Source: Pseudomonadota bacterium (GTDB lineage Bacteria > Pseudomonadota > Gammaproteobacteria > Pseudomonadales > Pseudohongiellaceae). Taken from it: 64,000 nucleotides of DNA. The notes beneath the pieces were generated by a model, which did not search any database, was not told where the DNA came from, and saw only the letters and a list, made by a program, of their open reading frames with translations. The stretch lies in contig JAQCBT010000002.1 of assembly GCA_027621405.1 (NCBI GenBank), positions 1 through 64,000 on the forward strand, written 5' to 3'. Position 1 is the first letter of the stretch, and the number at the start of each line of letters is the position of its first letter. The position numbers were made by a program, and so were the translations under genes. Positions 9,021 through 16,798 of the stretch are shown here, piece after piece.

Positions 9021-9395
9021 ATGTCGGTGTCCGAAACCTACCTGGTTATGTTCGCCGCCATCGAAGCGGCCGATTTCCTTCTGGTGATCTGGTTAGCGGT
9101 GACCTTGCTGCTTAACTTCATTCTCATTTTTCACCCCGAGCGCGTTACCCGGACCATGAACAGCTACCTGTTGGCGCTGTACTCACTGTTTGCCTTGTTT
9201 GTCATCGGTCGTTGGGGAGTGCTCGTGAGCAAGGTCATGGACATGCTGGCTGCCTTGCGGGATGCGGGAGAATCCCTGCCTCCACAGTCACTCACCATGA
9301 CTTTCGGATTGGCTGGGGTAGTATTCCTGCTGGGATTCACCTGCTTGACGCTGCAGCACTTGAGATCAAGGCGTGGCCGGACTCGCGTAATCTGA
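9021..9395 (+). CDS. Small membrane protein of unknown function
   Basis: 124 residues with three strongly hydrophobic segments (~8-38, ~46-66 and ~93-112) and a basic C-terminal tail (LRSRRGRTRV). No known motif was recognised. It begins 6 bp after the mmsA stop, so it is probably the third gene of that operon, but nothing in the sequence ties it to the dehydrogenase step. Confidence 0.65.
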   Translation: MSVSETYLVMFAAIEAADFLLVIWLAVTLLLNFILIFHPERVTRTMNSYLLALYSLFALFVIGRWGVLVSKVMDMLAALRDAGESLPPQSLTMTFGLAGVVFLLGFTCLTLQHLRSRRGRTRVI

Positions 9396-9606
9396 TAAGC
9401 ATGCTTTTGACTCACTACAATGCCGGATCCAGCCGTTCCAACCAAAATATCCTGTCACAATATCGCTTCAGCATTGGCACGGGTCTGTGGCAGGAATTTC
9501 GTGGTGCTGACAGGGCATTTTTTCAACAGCCCACTATCGGTGGTAGCGCAATGAGCCGCTATAATTAGGACTTAGTGGTTTGATCAGTTCCAGATGGTCC
9601 ATAGAG

Positions 9607-10050
9607 ATGTTGTTACAAGCGAAACTTCAGCACTGTATTTCCCTGTTAGTCTGCCTGGTACTGGTCAGTTGTGGCTCCTTGCCGGACGGTGAGCGCCCCA
9701 GCAATGCGCTGTACTGCGATACCTACCTGATGTACGACATGTGCGCACAGGACCAGAACCGGGATGGAGTCGTGGATTTCGTGTATTTCACTGATTCGGA
9801 AGAGATTTTCATGTTTCGGGAAGGTGTGCAGGAGCGCTATCGTGGAAATCTCGGGGTGCATCGCTGTGCCCAAATCATGGACGAGAACCTCGTTGCCACA
9901 ACATCCCGGGTATTTTACGTGAACGATGAAACCAGCTTCCTGGAACGGCAAGACATCAAGGGCGCCATGATGATCAAATACATCGCCTATATGCCAGAGG
10001 TCACGGCCTGCAATATGCGCCATGAACAGCTCGCCAAAGAGACCGACTGA
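9607..10050 (+). CDS. Putative small lipoprotein of unknown function
   Basis: 147 residues from ATG 9607. The N-terminus is a lipoprotein signal: a hydrophobic stretch ending in the lipobox LVSC, with the acylated Cys followed by Gly-Ser, which would favour outer-membrane sorting. A TTG at 9580 in the same frame, with AGGA upstream, would add nine residues; I prefer the ATG because it places the signal peptide at the N-terminus. The mature part is acidic, with several cysteines and an EF-hand-like DQNRDGVVDF. No family was recognised, and it is separated from the gene before it by about 200 bp. Confidence 0.6.
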   Translation: MLLQAKLQHCISLLVCLVLVSCGSLPDGERPSNALYCDTYLMYDMCAQDQNRDGVVDFVYFTDSEEIFMFREGVQERYRGNLGVHRCAQIMDENLVATTSRVFYVNDETSFLERQDIKGAMMIKYIAYMPEVTACNMRHEQLAKETD

Positions 10051-10177
10051 AGTCCGGTAAGCTTCTGATTTACCTTGTTATTTATGGGTCGACAGCAGCG
10101 TGCGAATAGCATCAGGCCTGTAAAGAAAAAACCCAATTCACTGACAATTTGTGACAATCCAGAGGGTTGCGCGCCCC

Positions 10178-10183
10178 TATAAT
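10178..10183 (+). promoter_or_regulatory. Candidate -10 box of the TonB-dependent receptor gene
   Basis: A perfect TATAAT lies 69 bp upstream of the receptor start codon. No -35 is well spaced; GTGACA at 10151-10156 is 21 bp away and lies in a TGACAATTTGTGACAAT direct repeat that could be an activator site. The assignment rests on the -10 alone. Confidence 0.4.
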
Positions 10184-10252
10184 TTGCCGACTAATACTTT
10201 GATCTCAAAGAAGATCCGCTAGCTAGCGACAATATCCACAGGGGGAACCGCG

Positions 10253-12421
10253 GTGAGGCAGTCAAATCGACCTGTCAGGTCACTATCCATTCTTTCAACT
10301 GCCATATTGATGGCCATCGCCGGTGGCAATGCAGCCGCGCAAGATAATATCGGTGATGATTCCACGATCCTGTATTCGGCGGAGTACTTCGAGGAATTCG
10401 CCCCGGTAACGGCGCTGGACATGGTTAATCGCATACCCGGGGTTAATGTCGGTGGTGGCGGCGGTGGCGGCGGTGGTCCGCAGAATGCCAGTCGCGGTGG
10501 TCGAGGCCTTGGCGGTGGTGGTGGCGGCATCGAGATACTCATCAATGGCAAGCGCACGGCGGGCAAGAATAATAATACCCAGGACCAACTCGCGCGTATA
10601 ACGGCGGGTCAGGTTGCCCATATCGAAATCATCCGCGGTACTGGCGGGGATCTGGATGTGCGGGGCAGTACCCAGATCGCCAATATTGTCCTCTATGAAG
10701 AGCTCAGTTCCTCGTCATTCTCCTACGAGCTAAACGCCGATTACTACGCCGATGACAATTCCCAGCCCGGTGGTCGCCTGACCTATGGTGGGCAATCGGG
10801 AAATCTGGACTACCTGTTCAATCTGCAGGCTCAGCCCCGGTATGACCATCAGGAAAGCTATGAAGACAGCATCCTGGGAAATTTCGCGCCTAACGACATC
10901 GTCGTCGAAGACCGGATCGTTGACCAGGCCAGCTACACCCTGTCTACCAACTTCGATTACCAGTTCAGTGCCAATACCAGCGCCCGCTTCAATGCGCTCT
11001 ACTCACAGAATGACAACCCGACTACGGTGGATCGCGCTACGATCAATATCCGCGATGGGGCCTATGATCCGACATTCCAGCGCGAAGTGATTCCCGGCGA
11101 ACAATTTAACTGGGAGATTGGAACTGACCTCGAGCATCGCTTCGGTAATGGAGACCGCTTCAAGGCATTGCTGATCGCCAATGAGAACGATACTGCCAAC
11201 ACCCGTGAACGATTCGATGTGTCCGGTAACGGCAATGAGAGCAAGACTCTCTTTCTGGATAATTCCAATGTCATTACCGAACGCATCTTGCGTACATCCT
11301 ATACCACGGATCTGTTCGAAACCCAGAGTATTGAGTTCGGAGTGGAGGGTGCGCAAACGATCCTCAATTCCGATCTGTTGCTGGGAGTCGCCTCTTCGTC
11401 AGGCATGCCTTCGGCTTCCCATGGTGGGCTGGTCCCGGTAAACGTGCCGAATGCCAACACAACGGTGGAAGAGATGCGCTTCGAGCCATTCGCCATCCAC
11501 AACTGGCGCATCAATCCAAGGATGTCCCTGGAGACTTCCATGGTCTATGAATTCTCCGAGATTCAGCAGAGCGGAGACTTTAGCCAGACCAGGGATTTCT
11601 CTTTCTTCAAGCCCAAGTTCGACTATCGCTTCGACATAACGCCACAACTGCAATTGCGCCTGATGGTGGAGAAAGTTGTGCGACAGATCAATTTTGTTGA
11701 CTTCGTTGCGGTAACAGATACCTCTGACGAGGATTCCAACACGCTGTCTGGAAACCGCAATCTGCGTCCTGACTACTGGTGGAACTACAACGTTTTGGCC
11801 GAGTACCGACTACCCAATGACGTGGGTGTGATCAGTGCCAACGCCTACCACCACCGCCACAAGGATTTTATTCAGCGCATCGATGTGTCCACCCCAGACC
11901 AGATTCTCTCAGCCGTGGGTAATATCGGAAACGGCGATATGTACGTGCTGGATGTGAAGAGCGATATCCGCATGAAGATGATCAATATGCCGAACCTGTT
12001 ACTAACTTCAGGATTCTCGGTAAGAGAATCAGAGGTGAAGGATCCATTCCAGAATATAGACAGGAGCTTCGACAATTTTCACCGGGGCAGTGTCAATATC
12101 GGCTTCCGCCATGACGTGCCAAGCTGGCGCTTTAACTATGGCATGGCACTGATGGATCGTTTCGATGGCGACCAGATGCGTTATGACATCGAGGATGTGG
12201 AGTCTGACTTCCGCGAGCCTTTCGTCACGGCGTTCGCCCAGTGGATCGGGTTCGGTAACACCACCTTCCGACTCGACGTGCGAAACCTGGCCGACTCGAC
12301 CTGGTGTCGTGAGCGCTTCCGGTACGTGGGCCATGTGCGGGACGGTATCCTGGAAGAGTTGGAAAATCGTTGCTCCAATACCGGTGCCGTCTACACCTTC
12401 AGGATTAGCGGCAACTTCTAG
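10253..12421 (+). CDS. TonB-dependent outer-membrane receptor with glycine-rich plug
   Basis: 722 residues from a GTG start with AGGGGG about 10 bp upstream. A signal peptide (~1-29, ending GGNAAAQ) precedes a plug domain (~45-145, with TALDMVNRIPGVNV and INGKRT ... QVAHIEIIRGTG) and a 22-strand-type barrel ending in the outer-membrane signature YTFRISGNF. The receptor would import a ligand across the outer membrane using TonB/ExbBD energy; the ligand is unknown. The plug contains an unusual run of nine glycines followed by NASRGGRGL and six more glycines (~67-92). No TonB box is obvious. It converges on the glycosyltransferase-like gene, with 4 bp between them. Confidence 0.9.
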   Translation: MRQSNRPVRSLSILSTAILMAIAGGNAAAQDNIGDDSTILYSAEYFEEFAPVTALDMVNRIPGVNVGGGGGGGGGPQNASRGGRGLGGGGGGIEILINGKRTAGKNNNTQDQLARITAGQVAHIEIIRGTGGDLDVRGSTQIANIVLYEELSSSSFSYELNADYYADDNSQPGGRLTYGGQSGNLDYLFNLQAQPRYDHQESYEDSILGNFAPNDIVVEDRIVDQASYTLSTNFDYQFSANTSARFNALYSQNDNPTTVDRATINIRDGAYDPTFQREVIPGEQFNWEIGTDLEHRFGNGDRFKALLIANENDTANTRERFDVSGNGNESKTLFLDNSNVITERILRTSYTTDLFETQSIEFGVEGAQTILNSDLLLGVASSSGMPSASHGGLVPVNVPNANTTVEEMRFEPFAIHNWRINPRMSLETSMVYEFSEIQQSGDFSQTRDFSFFKPKFDYRFDITPQLQLRLMVEKVVRQINFVDFVAVTDTSDEDSNTLSGNRNLRPDYWWNYNVLAEYRLPNDVGVISANAYHHRHKDFIQRIDVSTPDQILSAVGNIGNGDMYVLDVKSDIRMKMINMPNLLLTSGFSVRESEVKDPFQNIDRSFDNFHRGSVNIGFRHDVPSWRFNYGMALMDRFDGDQMRYDIEDVESDFREPFVTAFAQWIGFGNTTFRLDVRNLADSTWCRERFRYVGHVRDGILEELENRCSNTGAVYTFRISGNF

Positions 12422-12425
12422 TCGA

Positions 12426-13100
12426 TTACGATTCCTGTAAGGGCGATTTCTTCGCCCTGAATCCATGCATGCCGTGATGGGTAACTGTCACGGCATCGCT
12501 GATATGGACATCATAACCAAGCTCACCCAGTTCCTTGCAGAGCCAGAATTCTTCGGACAGGTATTCGCCGTCAACCACGCCCACCTGGAACACATCGAAC
12601 ATGGTCAGGCCGGTAAGGCTCTCTGTGGTGTCCAGACCCTGCGGGAACTTGTATGTGCGCCCCTCGGTCTTGACCTTCTCTATGACGTCTACCACCGCCT
12701 TCCTGGAAAGCAGTAGTGCTGCCGTGCTCACATACCTGGTCTTGTAGAGATTCTTCGCCACTTCTTCATTCAGTTCGGAGCTGTTCAGCCTTACATTGCC
12801 ATCGCTGTCATAGGCCTTGACCGGCACTGCGGCAGCAATCACATCCACTCCATAGTCCATGAGTTGCTTGAGGTCGGCTGCAGGGAGACGGATGTCTGCA
12901 TCCAGGAACAGCAGATGGGTAAATTCGGGTTGGTGATAGAAATAGGAAATGATCGAATTGCGGGCCCGGGTAATCAGGCTCTCATTGCCGAATGAGGCGA
13001 GGCTGAATGAGAGGCCGTGCCTCTGGTATTCCAGCAGGCTCTTCAAATAGTCCAGATGTACCATGCCGCCGTAGGCGGGAGTGCCGATTAAGACATGCAT
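12426..13100 (-). CDS. Glycosyltransferase-like protein (GT-A fold, family uncertain)
   Basis: 224 residues, cytoplasmic. The features suggest a nucleotide-sugar glycosyltransferase: an N-terminal IGTPAYGG strand-loop, the ARNSIISYF helix, a DxD-like LFLDADIRLP (~69-78) for metal/nucleotide binding, and a late SEEFWLCKELGELGYDV followed by VTVTHHG, resembling the acceptor-side acidic residues and metal-binding His of GT-A enzymes. It resembles small transferases of capsule or phage gene clusters, but no such cluster is here. It lies downstream of the permease gene on the same strand with a 67-bp gap. Confidence 0.65.
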   Translation of the reverse strand: MHVLIGTPAYGGMVHLDYLKSLLEYQRHGLSFSLASFGNESLITRARNSIISYFYHQPEFTHLLFLDADIRLPAADLKQLMDYGVDVIAAAVPVKAYDSDGNVRLNSSELNEEVAKNLYKTRYVSTAALLLSRKAVVDVIEKVKTEGRTYKFPQGLDTTESLTGLTMFDVFQVGVVDGEYLSEEFWLCKELGELGYDVHISDAVTVTHHGMHGFRAKKSPLQES

Positions 13101-13167
13101 CGCTAGCCCTGCTGCCGGATTGTTTCAAGGGCTTCGAAAATACCATGGTTTGTCTGGAAAAACCTGA

Positions 13168-15579
13168 CTATTCCGTGCGCAGGCAAAGGCTGAGGCTGAC
13201 TCGGGCGGCGGAGAGTGACTGGATGCTCACGGTCAGGAATGCGATGCCTATGGCGACTACTGCCGAAAGCAAAAATACCAGGGGATTTATCTCTATCCTG
13301 TAGGCGAATAATTCCAGCCATTGTGACATGGCCAGAAAAGTCAGTGGGGCAGCAATCACAATGCCGGCGGCGACGAAGCCGAGGAATTCCCTGTTCATTA
13401 GCATAATTATGCTACCTACCGTTGCACCCAGTGTTTTGCGAATTCCAATTTCCTTTGTTCGCTGCTGGGTAGAGTACGAGGTCAGTCCGTACAAGCCCAG
13501 GCTTGCAATAAGCACGGCCAGCACGGAAAAGCCTATAAACAACTCACCTACTTTTTGCTCACCCTGGTGCAGGGCATCAAATTCCTCATCGAGAAAGCTG
13601 TAGGAAAAAGGCTCGCCGCCTGTCATTTCACTCCAGGTGTCCCCAAGTTCAGATACAACGGCTTCGATCTTGCCAGGAGTAACCCTGACGATCACGTATC
13701 GCGTCTGCTCGCCAATGCGTAGCACCATCGGTTCTATGGCCTGGTGCAGCGACAGGAAATGAAAGTCACTCACGACTCCGATTATGGGTCCTACGCTGAG
13801 TCCGTCCTGATCTGGTTCGGCAAGGCTTATCTCCAATGGATCGTCGAATTCGAGCTCTCTCACGCCGGTTTCGTTGATGATGTACCCGGAGTGGTTTCCC
13901 GTAAACTCTCTGGAGAACGTACGACCGAGAGTAAGTTCAATGCCGAGCGTCTGCAGGTAGTCATAGCTCACGGTTAACCTGTGCAACACTTCGGTTTCAC
14001 TTGCCGGTCGGCCGACAATCTGGAATGCGTTCTGGTCCCCACCCTCGCGGGGGAGATGCGCCGCTGAGGAGATACTGCTCACGCCAGGTTGAGCGGCGAT
14101 TCGTGTCTTGAAGGCTTCCAGTTGATCTCCAAGAGCCGCAGCACGTTCAACGATAATCACCTGTTCCTTATCAAATCCAAGTGGCTTGTTGCGCAGGAAC
14201 TCGAGTTGATCATGTACTATCAATGTCGCCGTGATGAGTGCCACTGAGATTGTGATTTGGAAAATTACCAGGCTTCCACGCACCCAGATACTGCCGCCGC
14301 CACGAGCCAGATTTCCCTTCAGCACTTCCCTGGGCTGGAATCGGGACAGAAACAATGCCGGATAGCTTCCGGAAAATAATCCAACCGCCAGGACTATCCC
14401 TGACAGCATGCCTATAAATGCAGGATCAGCGAATGTTGCGAAGCTCATGCTGCGGTCGGTAATCGCATTTAGTACCGGCAGCAAGGCTCCTACAATTGGC
14501 AGGGCGAGGAGCAGGGATATGAAGCTGATCAGGAGGGATTCCGTGAGGAACTGGAAGATCAACTGAAGCTGGGTCGCTCCGACGGTCTTGCGAATTCCGA
14601 TTTCCTTAGCCCGGTTTGCAGACCGTGCGGTTGAGAGATTCATAAAGTTGACGCAGGCCAGGATAAGTATAAAAAAGGCGACCGCCTGGAAAGTGTAGAC
14701 ATAGGCGGCACTGCCGGGTGGCTCAATCTCGTCCTCCAGGGTGGAATAAAGATGAATGTCAGAGACAGGCATGAGTTCATAGTTCCAGTATCCACCTCCC
14801 GCCAGAAAATCCTCGAAAGTTGTGCCGATGCCTTCCTCAATCTGGGGTGCAACATACTTGGGTACCAGTTCACTCAGTTTCTGCTCAACATCGGCGAGAT
14901 TGCTATCAGGCCTCAACAGCACATAGGTATTGATATTGTTCATTACCCATAACTGCAGATCGTGTTGTGAGTCCGATGTGAACGATACCATGATGTCGGG
15001 GTGGAAATGGGCATTGGCAGGCACTTCCTCGATGATGCCGGTGATCTCATAGTCTCTGGCGTTGTTGAATCGCAGGACTTCTCCCAGGGCATCCTGGCTA
15101 CCAAAATATTTCTCCGCAATTGTGCGAGTGATGACTATGGAGTTTGGCTGATTCAGTGCAGTAGCCTGATCGCCAGCGAGGAAATTGAAGCTGAAGATAT
15201 CGAGAAGCTGGGGATCGGCATGAAAGATTTCCGATTCCTGGTAAGCGATATCATCCCTGCCCACCAGGGTCTCGGAGAAGAAGCGTCGAAATCTTGCCGC
15301 AGTTTCCACTTCCGGGAATTCGTTAACCAGGGTGGCAGCCATGGGGTAGGGTGTTGCGGCGACTTCCACGTCGTTGCCCCCCACGGAGGCGATCAGGGAG
15401 ACCCGATATATTCTGTCCAGCTTCTCGTTATGGGAATCGTAGCTAAGCTCATACTGTACATAGATGAGAATCAGCATGCTGGCGGCGAGACCAACTGCCA
15501 GGCCAAACACATTGATTACGGAGAATGCCTTCTGTTTCAACAGAATCCTGAGTGATGTGGTGAGGTAGTTGCTGAACAA
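13168..15579 (-). CDS. FtsX/MacB-type ABC transporter permease (two permease modules)
   Basis: 803 residues with the layout of large MacB-family permeases: an N-terminal helix (~15-42, KAFSVINVFGLAVGLAASM), a periplasmic domain, a three-helix FtsX module (~300-410), another helix and periplasmic domain (~440-680), and a second three-helix FtsX module (~685-795). The repeated 'KEIGIRKTVGAT' and 'KEIGIRKTLGAT' elements mark the two cytoplasmic coupling helices. Such proteins are mechanotransmission or export components driven by a separate ATPase. No ABC ATPase gene lies beside it, so the partner must be elsewhere. The substrate is unknown. Confidence 0.85.
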   Translation of the reverse strand: MFSNYLTTSLRILLKQKAFSVINVFGLAVGLAASMLILIYVQYELSYDSHNEKLDRIYRVSLIASVGGNDVEVAATPYPMAATLVNEFPEVETAARFRRFFSETLVGRDDIAYQESEIFHADPQLLDIFSFNFLAGDQATALNQPNSIVITRTIAEKYFGSQDALGEVLRFNNARDYEITGIIEEVPANAHFHPDIMVSFTSDSQHDLQLWVMNNINTYVLLRPDSNLADVEQKLSELVPKYVAPQIEEGIGTTFEDFLAGGGYWNYELMPVSDIHLYSTLEDEIEPPGSAAYVYTFQAVAFFILILACVNFMNLSTARSANRAKEIGIRKTVGATQLQLIFQFLTESLLISFISLLLALPIVGALLPVLNAITDRSMSFATFADPAFIGMLSGIVLAVGLFSGSYPALFLSRFQPREVLKGNLARGGGSIWVRGSLVIFQITISVALITATLIVHDQLEFLRNKPLGFDKEQVIIVERAAALGDQLEAFKTRIAAQPGVSSISSAAHLPREGGDQNAFQIVGRPASETEVLHRLTVSYDYLQTLGIELTLGRTFSREFTGNHSGYIINETGVRELEFDDPLEISLAEPDQDGLSVGPIIGVVSDFHFLSLHQAIEPMVLRIGEQTRYVIVRVTPGKIEAVVSELGDTWSEMTGGEPFSYSFLDEEFDALHQGEQKVGELFIGFSVLAVLIASLGLYGLTSYSTQQRTKEIGIRKTLGATVGSIIMLMNREFLGFVAAGIVIAAPLTFLAMSQWLELFAYRIEINPLVFLLSAVVAIGIAFLTVSIQSLSAARVSLSLCLRTE

Positions 15580-15782
15580 GGGCAGACTCGCTGTTGCTAA
15601 ATGGGTTCCAATTGGATATTCCTGGAGTAGCTACCCGGTTTGACGCCCACTGGCGGTGAATGGTTACACTTTCAAGCGGGTGAGTCTGGCTGTTAAGATC
15701 TAGTCCTGCATGGGTATCGGTTCGCGCCCTTGCGCCATATGTCCCGCTCATCCCACAGGTTACCGATTTGAGGAGATAACTA

Positions 15783-16637
15783 ATGAAAACAAGAACTCTC
15801 AGCCTGATCTGCCTGTTGCTGCTTTGCAGTGGTTTCCAGGTACAGGCCCAGCGTGAAGACTGGACCAGATCCCATCCCGGATTCCGGGTCATCGGCAACC
15901 TCTATGGTGTCGGCACCTACGATCTGAGTGTGTTTCTAATCGCTACGGACGAGGGCCATATATTGATCAATACTGGCCTCGAGGACTCCACCGCCCAGAT
16001 TCGAGAGAATATGGCGGCGTTCGGATTCGAGCTGGAAGATGTACGAATCCTGCTTACCCAGCAGGCACACTGGGATCACACCGCCGCGTTGGCAGAGATC
16101 CAGGAAATTTCTGGTGCCGAGATGTGGGCCACCGCCAAGGATGCCCGCGTGCTGGAAGATGGCGGCTTCAGTGATCCGCATTTTGGGGGACGCCAGACCT
16201 TTGTGCCAATCGAGGTGGACAGGATTCTCAGCGAGGGCGACCTTATCGAGCTTGGGGGTGTGTCACTTACCGTGCATGAGCATCCCGGTCACACGGAAGG
16301 CAGCTCCAGCTATTCCATGACAGTATCCGAAGCAGGCAGGGATTACCGGGTCCTGATCGCCAATATGGGTACCATCAATCCTGGCAAGAAGATGTATGTC
16401 GAGCCCACCTATCCGGGAGTAGGGGATGACTTCGCCAGGACTTACGCATCGCAGAAAGCGATGGATGTCGATGTGTGGGTCGCCGCCCATAACAGCCAGT
16501 ACAACAGGCACGACAAGTGGCAGCCGGGACAAGCTTACGATCCGGATACCTTTGTCGACCCGGAAGGATTCCTGGCGGCGGTCGAGCGCCTGGAGGCAAT
16601 CTATCTTGAGCAGGTGGCTGATGAGAGGGGCCGATAA
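15783..16637 (+). CDS. Subclass B3-like metallo-beta-lactamase with Gln in the first zinc-ligand position
   Basis: 284 residues with a signal peptide (~1-22, ending QVQAQ), so periplasmic. The zinc motif is Q94-A-H96-W-D98-H99, followed by H170 in EHPGHTEGSSSY and H236 in VAAHNSQYN, the B3 arrangement. In most B3 enzymes the first ligand is His116; here it is Gln, as in GOB-type enzymes. The protein could be a true beta-lactamase or a related hydrolase of the same fold. It stands alone: divergent from the permease and followed by a REP-like palindrome. It starts at the ATG after a GAGGAG-type ribosome site at ~15772. Confidence 0.82.
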   Translation: MKTRTLSLICLLLLCSGFQVQAQREDWTRSHPGFRVIGNLYGVGTYDLSVFLIATDEGHILINTGLEDSTAQIRENMAAFGFELEDVRILLTQQAHWDHTAALAEIQEISGAEMWATAKDARVLEDGGFSDPHFGGRQTFVPIEVDRILSEGDLIELGGVSLTVHEHPGHTEGSSSYSMTVSEAGRDYRVLIANMGTINPGKKMYVEPTYPGVGDDFARTYASQKAMDVDVWVAAHNSQYNRHDKWQPGQAYDPDTFVDPEGFLAAVERLEAIYLEQVADERGR

Positions 16638-16669
16638 TCAGGTTCTTCGCAAACTTCCTGGGAAGAATC

Positions 16670-16722
16670 AGAAAATAGGGACAGATTTATTTTTTTTAAA
16701 AATAAATCTGTCCCTATTTTCT
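16670..16722. repeat. Long perfect palindrome, REP-like element copy 2
   Basis: Two 25-nt perfectly complementary arms (16670-16694 and 16698-16722) with a TTT loop. The arms share the GAAAATAGGGACAGATTTAT core with the element at 5841-5901. It lies 32 bp after the metallo-beta-lactamase stop and 76 bp before the converging dehydrogenase stop, so it may also end transcription from both sides. Confidence 0.85.
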
Positions 16723-16798
16723 AGGCCGACGCCGGCAAGCCGGACAGGGAAGGCCTGGGCCTTGGTTGATATGCACCTATTTGGTGAGCTTCCAGCTA

